NCBI RefSeq assembly: GCF_900184255.1
Contig: NZ_LT854636.1
Coordinates: 134,074 to 198,073, forward strand
Direction: 5' to 3'
DNA length: 64,000 bases
Origin: Haloimpatiens massiliensis
GTDB lineage: Bacteria > Bacillota > Clostridia > Clostridiales > Clostridiaceae
In this document: piece after piece, positions 42,446 through 50,814 of the stretch
How the letters are laid out: every line of letters starts with the position of its first letter
Numbering within the stretch: position 1 is the first letter of the stretch
Notes under the pieces: generated by a model
The model's database searches: none
Told to the model about the DNA's origin: nothing
What the model saw: the letters and a program-made list of their open reading frames with translations, nothing else
Made by a program: the position numbers and the translations under genes

Positions 42446-45133
42446 TCACCCTACCTGTATCTTTTCCATTCTCACCGCCGCTACCTTTAATTCAGGTATT
42501 TTAGCTATTGGATCTAAGGCAGTATTAGTAAGATAATTGGCTGCAGATTTTGCAAAGTGGAAAGGCATAAATAGCACATTTTCATCTATTGTATCCGTAA
42601 CTTTTGCGGCTACTTGAACTTCTCCACGTCTAGATGTTAATTTTACCATTTCCCCATCTGCTATACCCATTTTGTTAGCATTAATTTCATTAATTTCAAC
42701 ATAACCAGCAGGAGCTTTCTGATTAAGCCCCTCTACTCTGCCTGTCATAGTCCTAGTATGATAATGATATAATATTCTTCCAGTAATAAATACAAATGGA
42801 TATTGTTTATCTGGCATTTCAGCACTATCTACTTGTTCCGCTGGCATGAATAATCCCCTGCCTCTAGAAATACCCTCCTTATGCAAGTATTTTGTACCTG
42901 GATGCTTCTTATTTGGACATGGCCATTGTATGCCCATACTGTTTTCTAATCGCTTATAATCTATACCACCATAAGAAGGGGTAAGAGAAGCTATTTCATC
43001 CATTATTTCTGATGGCTCCAAGTATTTTTTCTTATATCCAAGTAAATTCATTATATCCATTAATATTTTCCAATCAGCCTTACAATTTCCAACTGGCTTT
43101 ATGGCCTTCCTTACTCTTTGAATTCTTCTCTCTGTATTAGTAAAGGTACCATTTTTTTCTGCAAAGGATGTTGCTGGAAGTACCACATCAGCCATTTCAC
43201 AAGTTTCAGTAAAGAATATATCTTGTACAACTAAACACTCTAAATTATTTAAAGATTTTCTAACATGATTTATATCTGGATCTGATACCATTGGATTCTC
43301 ACCCATTATATACATGAATTTAATACTACCATTTTCAGCAGCATTTAGCATTTCAGAAACAGTAAGACCTACTTTTTTAGATAAATTTACATTCCATGCT
43401 TTTTCAAATTTTTCTGTTACTTCTTCTTTAAATACCTTTTGATATCCTGGTAAATCTGATGGAAGAGCTCCCATATCACAAGCACCTTGTACATTATTTT
43501 GTCCACGTAAAGGATTTACTCCTGCCGACTCCTTACCAACATTGCCACACAGTAGGGCAAGGTTAGACACAGACATTACTCCATGAGTTCCAGTGGTATG
43601 TTGAGTTATTCCCATAGTATAATATATACCAGCTTTTTCAGCTTCCCCATATATAGTGGCAGCTTTAACTATATCCTCAGCCTTTACTCCACATATTTTA
43701 GCTACTCTTTCAGGTGTATATTCTTTAACTAACCTTACTAATTCCTCATAATTTTCCGTTCTTTCTTCTATATATGTTTTATCTTGCAATCCTTTATGGA
43801 TTATTACATGCATCATACCATTTAATAATGCAATATTAGTTCCTGGTTTAATTTGAAGAAATACATCTGCATAATCAGCTAATTCAATCCTTCTTGGGTC
43901 AGCAACTATTAATTTTGCACCATTTTTCTTTACTGCTTGCTTTACATTTGCTCCTATTATTGGATGATTTTCGGTAATATTTGCACCTATTACAAATAAA
44001 GCATCAGCACCTAAAATCTCTTCAATACTATTTGTCATAGCTCCACTGCCTAACGTTGTTGCAAGACCTGCAACAGTTGAGGCATGTCAGAGGCGTGCAC
44101 AATGGTCAACATTATTAGTGCCTATAACAGCTCTAAATAGTTTTTGAAATAAAAAATTCTCTTCATTGGTACAACGAGCTGAAGAAAGTCCTCCAAAGGC
44201 CTCTGCTCCATTTTGATTCTTTATTTTTTTAATTTTAGATACAATTACTCTATAAGCTTCATCCCAAGATACTTCTACAAATTTTCCATTTTTCTTAATA
44301 AGAGGAGTCTTTAATCTATCCTTATGGTTAATAAACTTATACCCAAATTTGCCTTTTACACATAAAATCCCCTTATTAATACCATCAAATGCTGGCTCTA
44401 CACCTACTACCTTGTGATTTTTAACTAACAAATCCATTTGACAGCCTACCCCACAATAAGAGCAGGTAGTCCTTACTTTATGAGTTTCCCAATATCTAAA
44501 TTTTTCTTTAACCTTAGGGGTTAATGCTCCCACCGGACATACTGAAACACAGTTGCCGCAAGAAACACACTTAGAATTGTCTAGCCCCTTATTAAAAGGT
44601 GTAGATACTACAGTGTCAAAACCTCTATTCCCAAAATTAATGGCATTAGTATACTGAAGTTCATTACAAACTCTAACACATAATCCACATAGTATACATT
44701 TATTTGGATCATAACTATAAAAAGGATTGGAGTCATCTATTTTTTTATTTCTCATATCTCCCTTATAACTTCCCTCTACTAATCCATACTCATAAGAATA
44801 GTTTTGTAGCTTACAATTACCTGATTTTTCGCAAGTAAGACATTCCATTGGATGATTAGACAATATCAAACCTAGAACTTCTTTTCTTGCCTTAATTACT
44901 TTAGGACTTTTTGTATATATAACCATACCTGCTTGTACCTTTGTGGTACATGATGTTACAAGTTTTTTCCAGCCTTCTACTTCAACTAAGCACATTCTAC
45001 AAGCTCCATAGGGCTCTAGTCTCTCATCATGGCATAAAGTTGGTATTTCTATGCCCTTTTGCATGCAAGCCTGAAGGATTGTACTATGGTTTTCTACTTG
45101 GTACTCAATACCATTTATAGTCAATTCAACCAT
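42446..45133 (-). CDS. fdhF: Selenocysteine formate dehydrogenase catalytic subunit (UGA read-through)
   Basis: One gene interrupted by an in-frame TGA at 44087-44089, which I read as selenocysteine 349 in the motif DHCARL-U-HASTVAGLA. About 895 aa in all. N-terminal 2Fe-2S domain (CHDERLEPYGACRMCLVE), then His-Cys-type and 4Fe-4S sites (CLTCEKSGNC, CILCGLCVRVC, CVSCGNCVSVCPVGAL), then the molybdopterin oxidoreductase domain from CSYCGVGCQMD to the C-terminus. Oxidises formate or reduces CO2. The start at 45133 has AGGAG nine bases upstream; the ATG at 45142 abuts that site. Partners hylA-, hylB- and hylC-like genes precede it; mobA and fdhD follow. Confidence 0.95.
44045..44089 (-). promoter_or_regulatory. 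Bacterial SECIS element after the UGA codon
   Basis: In the transcript the UGA is followed 18 nt later by an apical hairpin GUUGCA-GGUCU-UGCAAC with GGU at the loop, set on a lower UGCCU/AGGCA stem. The GUUGCAGGUCU core is the same as that of the E. coli fdhF SECIS. It directs SelB-bound selenocysteyl-tRNA to the UGA. Confidence 0.85.
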
Positions 45134-45154
45134 GGTATTCATCTCCTGCCTTAA

Positions 45155-46099
45155 CTATTTTTCTTGTGAATTTTCAACTTCTTCTATTTTATTTATTACA
45201 TCTTCCATACCTATAGCCTTTGCCCAAGTACATTGAACAAATTTTCCGTCAATCTTTTTATATGGCTTGTCAGGTTTATCTAAATTCATAAGTTCTGTAG
45301 TCAACCTTCCTTTTAAACATAAAGGTCTGCCATTTGAAGGATTTTTAGCCTTTACTGCTATGTTTTTATTATTCTTAGATAATACTTCAAACTTACAACC
45401 ATAATCACATACTTTACAATTTACAGTTTTAATCTCAGCATCCCAAACTCTAGTTTTTCCCATTTGCCTTTTATCTATTAATGCACCCACAGGACAAACT
45501 GTCACACATCGATTACAAGATACACATTTAGAAGTTTCAAGAGTTTTATCAGCATCTAAAACTATTCTAGTATTATATCCTCTGCCAGCAAAGGATAAGA
45601 CCTTTCTATCACTTATTGCATTACAGGTTCTTACGCATTTTCCGCATAATATACACTTACTATCATCTTTTAATATATATGGACTTGAAGTATCTATAAT
45701 TCTTGGTCTCACAGCTCCATCATGTTGTCTAAATTTAACATTATATCTATATGCATATTTTTGTAATAAACATTCTCCAGCTTTTTGGCAAGTTAAGCAG
45801 TCATTTGGATGACTATCTAATAGAAGTTGTAATATTTCTTTTCTCATTTTAACAACTCTATCTGTTTCAGTATTTACAATCATACCTTCTGACACTTTTG
45901 TAGAACAAGATGTTTGTAATTTTCTACTCCCCTCTATTTCAACTAAACACATTCTACAAGCAGCTACTATTTCTAAATTAGGATCATAGCACAAAGCAGG
46001 AATTTCAATGCCGAGCTTTTTTGCTGCTTCTAATATAGTATAATCTTCAGTGACTGTTACTTTCTGTCCATCTATAGTAAGAGTTACATTTTTCATCAT
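45155..46099 (-). CDS. Fe-S subunit resembling the N-terminus of the formate dehydrogenase (HylC/NuoG-like)
   Basis: 314 aa. 2Fe-2S domain (CYDPNLEIVAACRMCLVE), CLTCQKAGEC, two 4Fe-4S motifs (CILCGKCVRTC, CVSCNRCVTVCPVGAL) and a short CKVCDYGCKFEV segment. It then stops where the formate dehydrogenase catalytic domain would begin. So it is a parallel copy of the FdhF N-terminal electron module without the active site. Lies between the NuoF-like gene and fdhF, with gaps of 12 to 13 bp on the downstream and upstream sides. Likely an electron wire between the NuoF-like subunit and FdhF or ferredoxin. Confidence 0.85.
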   Translation of the reverse strand: MMKNVTLTIDGQKVTVTEDYTILEAAKKLGIEIPALCYDPNLEIVAACRMCLVEIEGSRKLQTSCSTKVSEGMIVNTETDRVVKMRKEILQLLLDSHPNDCLTCQKAGECLLQKYAYRYNVKFRQHDGAVRPRIIDTSSPYILKDDSKCILCGKCVRTCNAISDRKVLSFAGRGYNTRIVLDADKTLETSKCVSCNRCVTVCPVGALIDKRQMGKTRVWDAEIKTVNCKVCDYGCKFEVLSKNNKNIAVKAKNPSNGRPLCLKGRLTTELMNLDKPDKPYKKIDGKFVQCTWAKAIGMEDVINKIEEVENSQEK

Positions 46100-46112
46100 T
46101 CTTCCTCCTTCT

Positions 46113-48008
46113 CTACCTTTTAACCACTGCTTTTGGTTTTAATGGACATGCTTCCATACAAGTTCCACATTTTATGCACTTTGAAGTATCAATTACATGT
46201 CTTTCTTTTATATTTCCTTCTATACAACCAACAGGACATGATCTTGCACATTTACCACATCCTACACAGTTTTCTCCAATGTAGTATTCTAAAAGATCAG
46301 AACATGAACCAGCTGGACATTTTTTATCTTTTATGTGCGCTTCATATTCATCTTTAAAATATTTTAATGTAGTGATTACCGGATTAGAAGCAGATTGCCC
46401 AAGCCCACAAAGAGATGCAGAAGTCATAATATCAGAAAGATTTTCTAACCTTTCTATATCTCCCTCTTCACCTTTTCCTTTAGTTATTCTTTCTAGTATT
46501 TCAAGCATTCTCTTTGTGCCTTCCCTACATGGGACACATTTTCCGCAGGATTCTTCTACTGAAAAATCAAGGAAAAATCTTGCAATATCCACCATACAGT
46601 TTGTCTCATCCATTACAATCATTCCACCTGAACCCATAATAGAACCTAACTTTCCTAAAGATTCATAATCCACTGGCGTATCTAGATAATCCTCTGGTAT
46701 ACATCCACCTGATGGTCCACCAGTCTGTACAGCTTTAAATTTCTTACCATTAGGTATTCCTCCACCTATGTCAAATATAATTTCTCTAAGTGTGGTTCCC
46801 ATTGGTATTTCAACCAATCCTGTATTTTCAATTTTTCCACCTAATGCAAATACTTTAGTTCCAGGAGATTTTTCTGTACCAATGCTCCTAAACCATTCTG
46901 CACCTTTTTGAAATATTACAGGTACATTTGCAAAAGTCTCTACATTATTTATTATTGTTGGTTTTTGCCATAAACCCTTATGAGCAGTTCTATTAATCTT
47001 AGGTCTCGGCATACCCCTTCTTCCTTCAATAGACTCCATAAGAGCTGTACCCTCTCCACATACAAACGCTCCTGCACCTAGTCTAAGCTCTATATCAAAA
47101 TTAAACTCTGTACCAAATATATTTTTACCTAATAATCCATATTCTTTAGCTTGTTTTATTGCTACTTCTAATCTTTGTACTGCTATTGGATATTCTGCTC
47201 TAACATAAATAAATCCTTGATCTGCACCTACTGCATATCCTGCTATGGCCATTGCTTCTAATATAGAATGAGGATCTCCTTCCAATATAGACCTGTCCAT
47301 AAATGCCCCTGGATCTCCTTCGTCTGCATTGCAAATTATATACTTCTGATCCGCTTGATATTTATAAGCTGCATGCCATTTTCTACCTGTTGGAAATCCA
47401 GCACCACCTCTTCCACGTAGATTGGAATCCTTCATTTCATTTATTACTTCTTCCTGAGTCATTTCCGTTATAACTTTTGCTAATGCCGAATATCCATCAA
47501 GTGCTATGTATTCTTCAATATCCCCTGGAGCTATAATTCCACAGTTTCTAAGCGCAACTCTAGTTTGCTTTTTATAAAAATTAACTGAACTAATAGGTTT
47601 AATTTTATCGTCTACATGTGACTCTTTAAATAGTCTTCTTCTTACTATATTGCCCTTTATTATATGTTCCTCGACAATTTCTTCTACATCTGATAATTCA
47701 ACATGGCTATAAAATACTCCCTCAGGATAAACTACTACATTAGGTCCTGATTTACATAAGCCTAGGCATCCTGTAAGTACTACTTGTACATCTTCACCTA
47801 TTCCTTTTTCTTTTATCTTTTCCTCTAGTAGTTCCTTTATTTTTTCTCCTTTAGATGAGTGGCAACCTGTACCACCACAAACTAATATATGGTGCTTTTT
47901 AAAACCGTGAGTTTCATCAATAAATTCTTTACCTACTTCTAATTGACGAAGTTTTATTCTACTTAAAGTTTTTTCTTTTATATCTTTTAATTCATCTATT
48001 GTTATCAT
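46113..48008 (-). CDS. NuoF/HylB-like NADH-binding flavoprotein of the formate dehydrogenase complex
   Basis: 631 aa. Domains in order: thioredoxin-like 2Fe-2S domain (CGGTGCHSSKG...CLGLCKSGP, about residues 45-100), FMN/NADH domain (LRGRGGAGFPTGRKW, GAGAFVCGEGTALMESIEG), SLBB region, 4Fe-4S site (SCGKCVPCREGTKRM), and two C-terminal ferredoxin motifs (CVGCGKCARSCPVGC, CIKCGTCMEACP). This layout is that of HydB/HylB/NuoF-like subunits of electron-bifurcating hydrogenases and formate dehydrogenases. Start ATG at 48008 with GGGGTGGGG upstream. Confidence 0.92.
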   Translation of the reverse strand: MITIDELKDIKEKTLSRIKLRQLEVGKEFIDETHGFKKHHILVCGGTGCHSSKGEKIKELLEEKIKEKGIGEDVQVVLTGCLGLCKSGPNVVVYPEGVFYSHVELSDVEEIVEEHIIKGNIVRRRLFKESHVDDKIKPISSVNFYKKQTRVALRNCGIIAPGDIEEYIALDGYSALAKVITEMTQEEVINEMKDSNLRGRGGAGFPTGRKWHAAYKYQADQKYIICNADEGDPGAFMDRSILEGDPHSILEAMAIAGYAVGADQGFIYVRAEYPIAVQRLEVAIKQAKEYGLLGKNIFGTEFNFDIELRLGAGAFVCGEGTALMESIEGRRGMPRPKINRTAHKGLWQKPTIINNVETFANVPVIFQKGAEWFRSIGTEKSPGTKVFALGGKIENTGLVEIPMGTTLREIIFDIGGGIPNGKKFKAVQTGGPSGGCIPEDYLDTPVDYESLGKLGSIMGSGGMIVMDETNCMVDIARFFLDFSVEESCGKCVPCREGTKRMLEILERITKGKGEEGDIERLENLSDIMTSASLCGLGQSASNPVITTLKYFKDEYEAHIKDKKCPAGSCSDLLEYYIGENCVGCGKCARSCPVGCIEGNIKERHVIDTSKCIKCGTCMEACPLKPKAVVKR

Positions 48009-48024
48009 CTACCCCACCCCCATA

Positions 48025-48510
48025 TTATCTATATTTATCTAATATATCCTTTACATCTTCTGGCTTTACTCTGCCGTATACATCATCATTTATGGATAAA
48101 ACTGGTGCCAATCCACAGGCTCCAATACATCTACTTCCTGTTATAGAAAACTTCATATCTGGTGTAGTTTCACCTACTCCAATACCCAATTCTTCCATAA
48201 CCCTTTCAAGTATCTTTTGTGAGCCTTTTACATAACAAGCTGTTCCTAAACAAACTCCAATTTTATATTTTCCTTTAGGTATAAGAGAAAATTGCGAATA
48301 AAAAGTAGCTACGCCATATATCTCTGATAATGGAATATGTAATTCTTTAGATATTATCTCTAAAACTTCTTCAGGCAAATATCCAAATAATCCTTGTGCC
48401 TTTTGTAATACTGGCATCAAAGCTCCTTTTTTATTTTCACTTTCCTTAATAAAAATTTTAAACTCTCTAATCTTTTCTTCATTCTTTTCTAAATCAAATT
48501 CAAATTCCAT
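48025..48510 (-). CDS. NuoE/HylA-like 2Fe-2S subunit
   Basis: 161 aa. Small thioredoxin-like 2Fe-2S protein: GVCLGTACYVKGS and GSRCIGACGLAP supply the four Cys. First gene of the formate dehydrogenase operon. The ATG at 48508-48510 has GGGGAGG at ideal spacing; the upstream ATG at 48525 overlaps that site. With the NuoF-like protein it would form the NAD(P)H module. Confidence 0.92.
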   Translation of the reverse strand: MEFEFDLEKNEEKIREFKIFIKESENKKGALMPVLQKAQGLFGYLPEEVLEIISKELHIPLSEIYGVATFYSQFSLIPKGKYKIGVCLGTACYVKGSQKILERVMEELGIGVGETTPDMKFSITGSRCIGACGLAPVLSINDDVYGRVKPEDVKDILDKYR

Positions 48511-48547
48511 AAATAGCCTCCCCATCTAATATGATTTAATATCATCT

Positions 48548-48583
48548 TAAAATAGACAGCACCATAAAATGCTGTCTATTTTA
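48548..48583 (-). terminator. Hairpin in the formate dehydrogenase operon leader
   Basis: Fourteen-bp perfect arms TAAAATAGACAGCA / TGCTGTCTATTTTA with an 8-nt loop, only about 38 nt upstream of the first start codon and downstream of the predicted promoter at 48673-48701. It may simply end transcription from hom; but if the promoter is real it lies in the fdh leader and could act as an attenuator. Confidence 0.65.
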
Positions 48584-48672
48584 TCTTTTATTAATTTTGT
48601 AGCAAGTATTATTAACCTACTAAGATGTGCGGTGTATTAATTTTTACCCATAAATCCTAATATTATAACAAT

Positions 48673-48701
48673 ATTTTATAATATTAAAAATATATTGTCA
48701 A
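48673..48701 (-). promoter_or_regulatory. Predicted promoter of the formate dehydrogenase operon
   Basis: Minus strand: TTGACA (48696-48701), 17-bp spacer, TAAAAT (48673-48678). It gives a leader of roughly 150 nt containing the 48548-48583 hairpin. Confidence 0.65.
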
Positions 48702-48821
48702 TTTTGATATGTTCTCCTCTAAAGCCATAACACTACAATTAGACCTATCATATTCTAATATTATATTTTAGCACTAAACTTTTTTATAAATAATCCTTTA
48801 TTTACTTCCTACATACATAGG

Positions 48822-49856
48822 TCATCTAAAAAATTCATACCCTTTATTAATATTTATAATATCTCTTAAAATAGAAGCTGCAGCAGAAACCACACCAGAT
48901 GCTCCCCCTATAATTGTTAAGTCTCCTAAAACGTCTGTCTTATATGTAACTCCTTTATTCTTTCCATCTACATTATACAATGGGTGTGTACTATCTAATT
49001 TTTCAAGTCTTACTTCCATATTAATTCTTCCATTTTCTTTTACAGTTCTACCTAAGAGTTTATATTTTCTTCCTTCTTGTATACACTTTATAATTTGTTC
49101 TTTTGTAATTTCTGTTATTCCCTCTACAATAATATCTTTTAATTTTTTCTCTTCATTCATCAATATATTGGTAAGAATTAATAATTTAGAAGCAGTATCC
49201 CATCCTTCCACATCTAAGCTGGCATCAGCTTCTGCAATACCTAATTCTTGAGCCTTTTTCAAAGCTTCTAAATAAGTTACTGACTTATGCTCCATCTCAT
49301 TAATAATAAAATTAGTTGTTCCATTAAGAACTCCTTCAATGGAAAGAATTTCAGCCCCAGCCAAATCAATCATCCCTCCATTGATAGCAGGCAACGCTCC
49401 ACCTGTTGTACACCCAACTCCTAATTGTACATCATTATTTATGGCTAAACCCTTTAATTTTTTATAAGCTAAAAGGATTGGTCCTTTATTAGCAGTGACC
49501 ACATGTATGCCATTTTCTAAACATCTTCTAATATGTGTCATTCCAGGCTCTCCTGTTTTTTTATTGGTAGATGTGACTTCTATAGCCATATCTATATCAT
49601 TATTTTGGAGAATAGTATCAAAAGAAATTTCCTTACTTCCTCCTTTTTTATATTTTGTAATATCTTTTTCTGATTTTAAAAACTCCATAAGCTCTGTACA
49701 ATTAATACCTTTATTATCGTATACTCCACCACTGCTATTAATTATGTAATTTATTTGTATTTCCAGCCCTTCTCTATACAGATATTCCTTTTTCTCATTA
49801 ATCAATTGAGTAAAAGCCTTACCTACTCCTCCATACCCAATTACAGCAATTCTCAT
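48822..49856 (-). CDS. Homoserine dehydrogenase-like protein
   Basis: 344 aa. NAD(P)-binding N-terminus VIGYGGVGKAF, then VTANKGPI, the homoserine dehydrogenase signature region GVLNGTTNFII, AEADASLDVEGWD and the C-terminal DLTIIGGASGVVSAAASIL. It reduces aspartate semialdehyde to homoserine. No ACT domain. Its start overlaps the citX stop by four bases, so it belongs to the cit gene run, an unexpected place for a threonine/methionine enzyme. Confidence 0.85.
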   Translation of the reverse strand: MRIAVIGYGGVGKAFTQLINEKKEYLYREGLEIQINYIINSSGGVYDNKGINCTELMEFLKSEKDITKYKKGGSKEISFDTILQNNDIDMAIEVTSTNKKTGEPGMTHIRRCLENGIHVVTANKGPILLAYKKLKGLAINNDVQLGVGCTTGGALPAINGGMIDLAGAEILSIEGVLNGTTNFIINEMEHKSVTYLEALKKAQELGIAEADASLDVEGWDTASKLLILTNILMNEEKKLKDIIVEGITEITKEQIIKCIQEGRKYKLLGRTVKENGRINMEVRLEKLDSTHPLYNVDGKNKGVTYKTDVLGDLTIIGGASGVVSAAASILRDIININKGYEFFR

Positions 49857-50383
49857 ATAAAATAATCCTCCACCATAGATCTTATCTTAACTATTAACTC
49901 TTCCACTGTGTGCCGTCTAGCTCTTCCACACTCAAATGCATTACTGCCACATAATAAACATTTTCTTTGCTCTTTACCCAGCTCCTGCCTAGAAATTTGT
50001 TCTCTTTCTCCACTTAAAACATCGAAATCATACAACCTTCCTAAAGCATGTGTATCTTCAATATCAATGGTTATTTTTTTTATTAAGTATGGTGACATAT
50101 TAAATACTCCAAAATATTCTGGTCCACTATTTTTATACAAAATCTTTTCCTCTAAAATCACCACTGAAATCTCATTTAATTTATCTTTAAAAATCTGTAG
50201 TCCTTCATCAAATACTTTTTTTATAAGCAAGTTATACTTTACAGCTCCAGGTATATTTAATTTATAAGATATAACTGTATTTTGGTATTTATTTAACAAA
50301 TATTGTTGATACTGTACCCTCATATCTCTACATTTTAAGACATCATGTAAGGATTGCTCTTCACCTTGAAAATGCATGTTCAT
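49853..50383 (-). CDS. citX: CitX, phosphoribosyl-dephospho-CoA transferase for citrate lyase
   Basis: 176 aa. Attaches the prosthetic group to citrate lyase ACP (CitD). Family segments: EYFGVFN, THALGRLYDFDVL, ISRQELGKEQRKCLLCGSNAFECGRARRH. The ATG at 50381-50383 has AGTAGGAGG at ideal spacing, so I prefer it to the ATG at 50428. It is separated from citF by 431 bp containing a hairpin repeat. Confidence 0.88.
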   Translation of the reverse strand: MNMHFQGEEQSLHDVLKCRDMRVQYQQYLLNKYQNTVISYKLNIPGAVKYNLLIKKVFDEGLQIFKDKLNEISVVILEEKILYKNSGPEYFGVFNMSPYLIKKITIDIEDTHALGRLYDFDVLSGEREQISRQELGKEQRKCLLCGSNAFECGRARRHTVEELIVKIRSMVEDYFI

Positions 50384-50501
50384 AATATTCCTCCTACTAC
50401 AAATCTCCAGTACTTTCTCCCCGTTCATTGCTTCTCAAATTAGTTCTAGAATATTAACCAACTAGAACCACTAAATATTTAAATACTATATATAGATAGC
50501 A

Positions 50502-50564
50502 GGTGTAAGTACTAGTAGTAATATGCCAAATAATTATATTTTCTTGAACTAGTACCTAAACACC
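50502..50564. repeat. Inverted repeat next to the cit-operon hairpin element
   Basis: GGTGTAAGTACTAGT at 50502-50516 pairs with ACTAGTACCTAAACACC at 50548-50564 around a 31-nt AT-rich loop. It lies between citX and the 170-bp element. It could be a terminator, or an inserted palindrome. Confidence 0.5.
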
Positions 50565-50578
50565 AATAACCTATAATA

Positions 50579-50748
50579 ATGATTAACCCACAAAAAGCAT
50601 TATATTACTTGAATTATGAAATTTCTCTGGAATGACTTGCATAAGAAGCGAAGGAACTGTTTAAATTTATTGTTCCGAGCTTTTATGCAAGTCATGGAGG
50701 AGAAATTTCATAATTCTACCACATTGTACCTTATTGTGGGTTAATCAT
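50579..50748. mobile_element. 170-bp MITE-like long-hairpin repeat inside the cit run
   Basis: Terminal inverted repeats ATGATTAACCCACAA / TTGTGGGTTAATCAT; inner arms GAATTATGAAATTTCTC / GAGAAATTTCATAATTC and ATGACTTGCATAA / TTATGCAAGTCAT; then a GGAAC/GTTCC core. No coding capacity. It is unrelated in sequence to the 16885-17043 element. AT-rich flanks hide any target duplication. Confidence 0.72.
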
Positions 50749-50814
50749 AATAATATATTTTTGTATATTAAGATCTGAGAATTACAGACTTAATTATAGT
50801 TTTTTACTATTTTC

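Noticed and set aside
44087..44089. In-frame stop splitting the formate dehydrogenase into two genes
   Set aside because: The TGA stands at the conserved Sec/Cys position and is followed by a SECIS hairpin, so it is decoding information and not a nonsense mutation.
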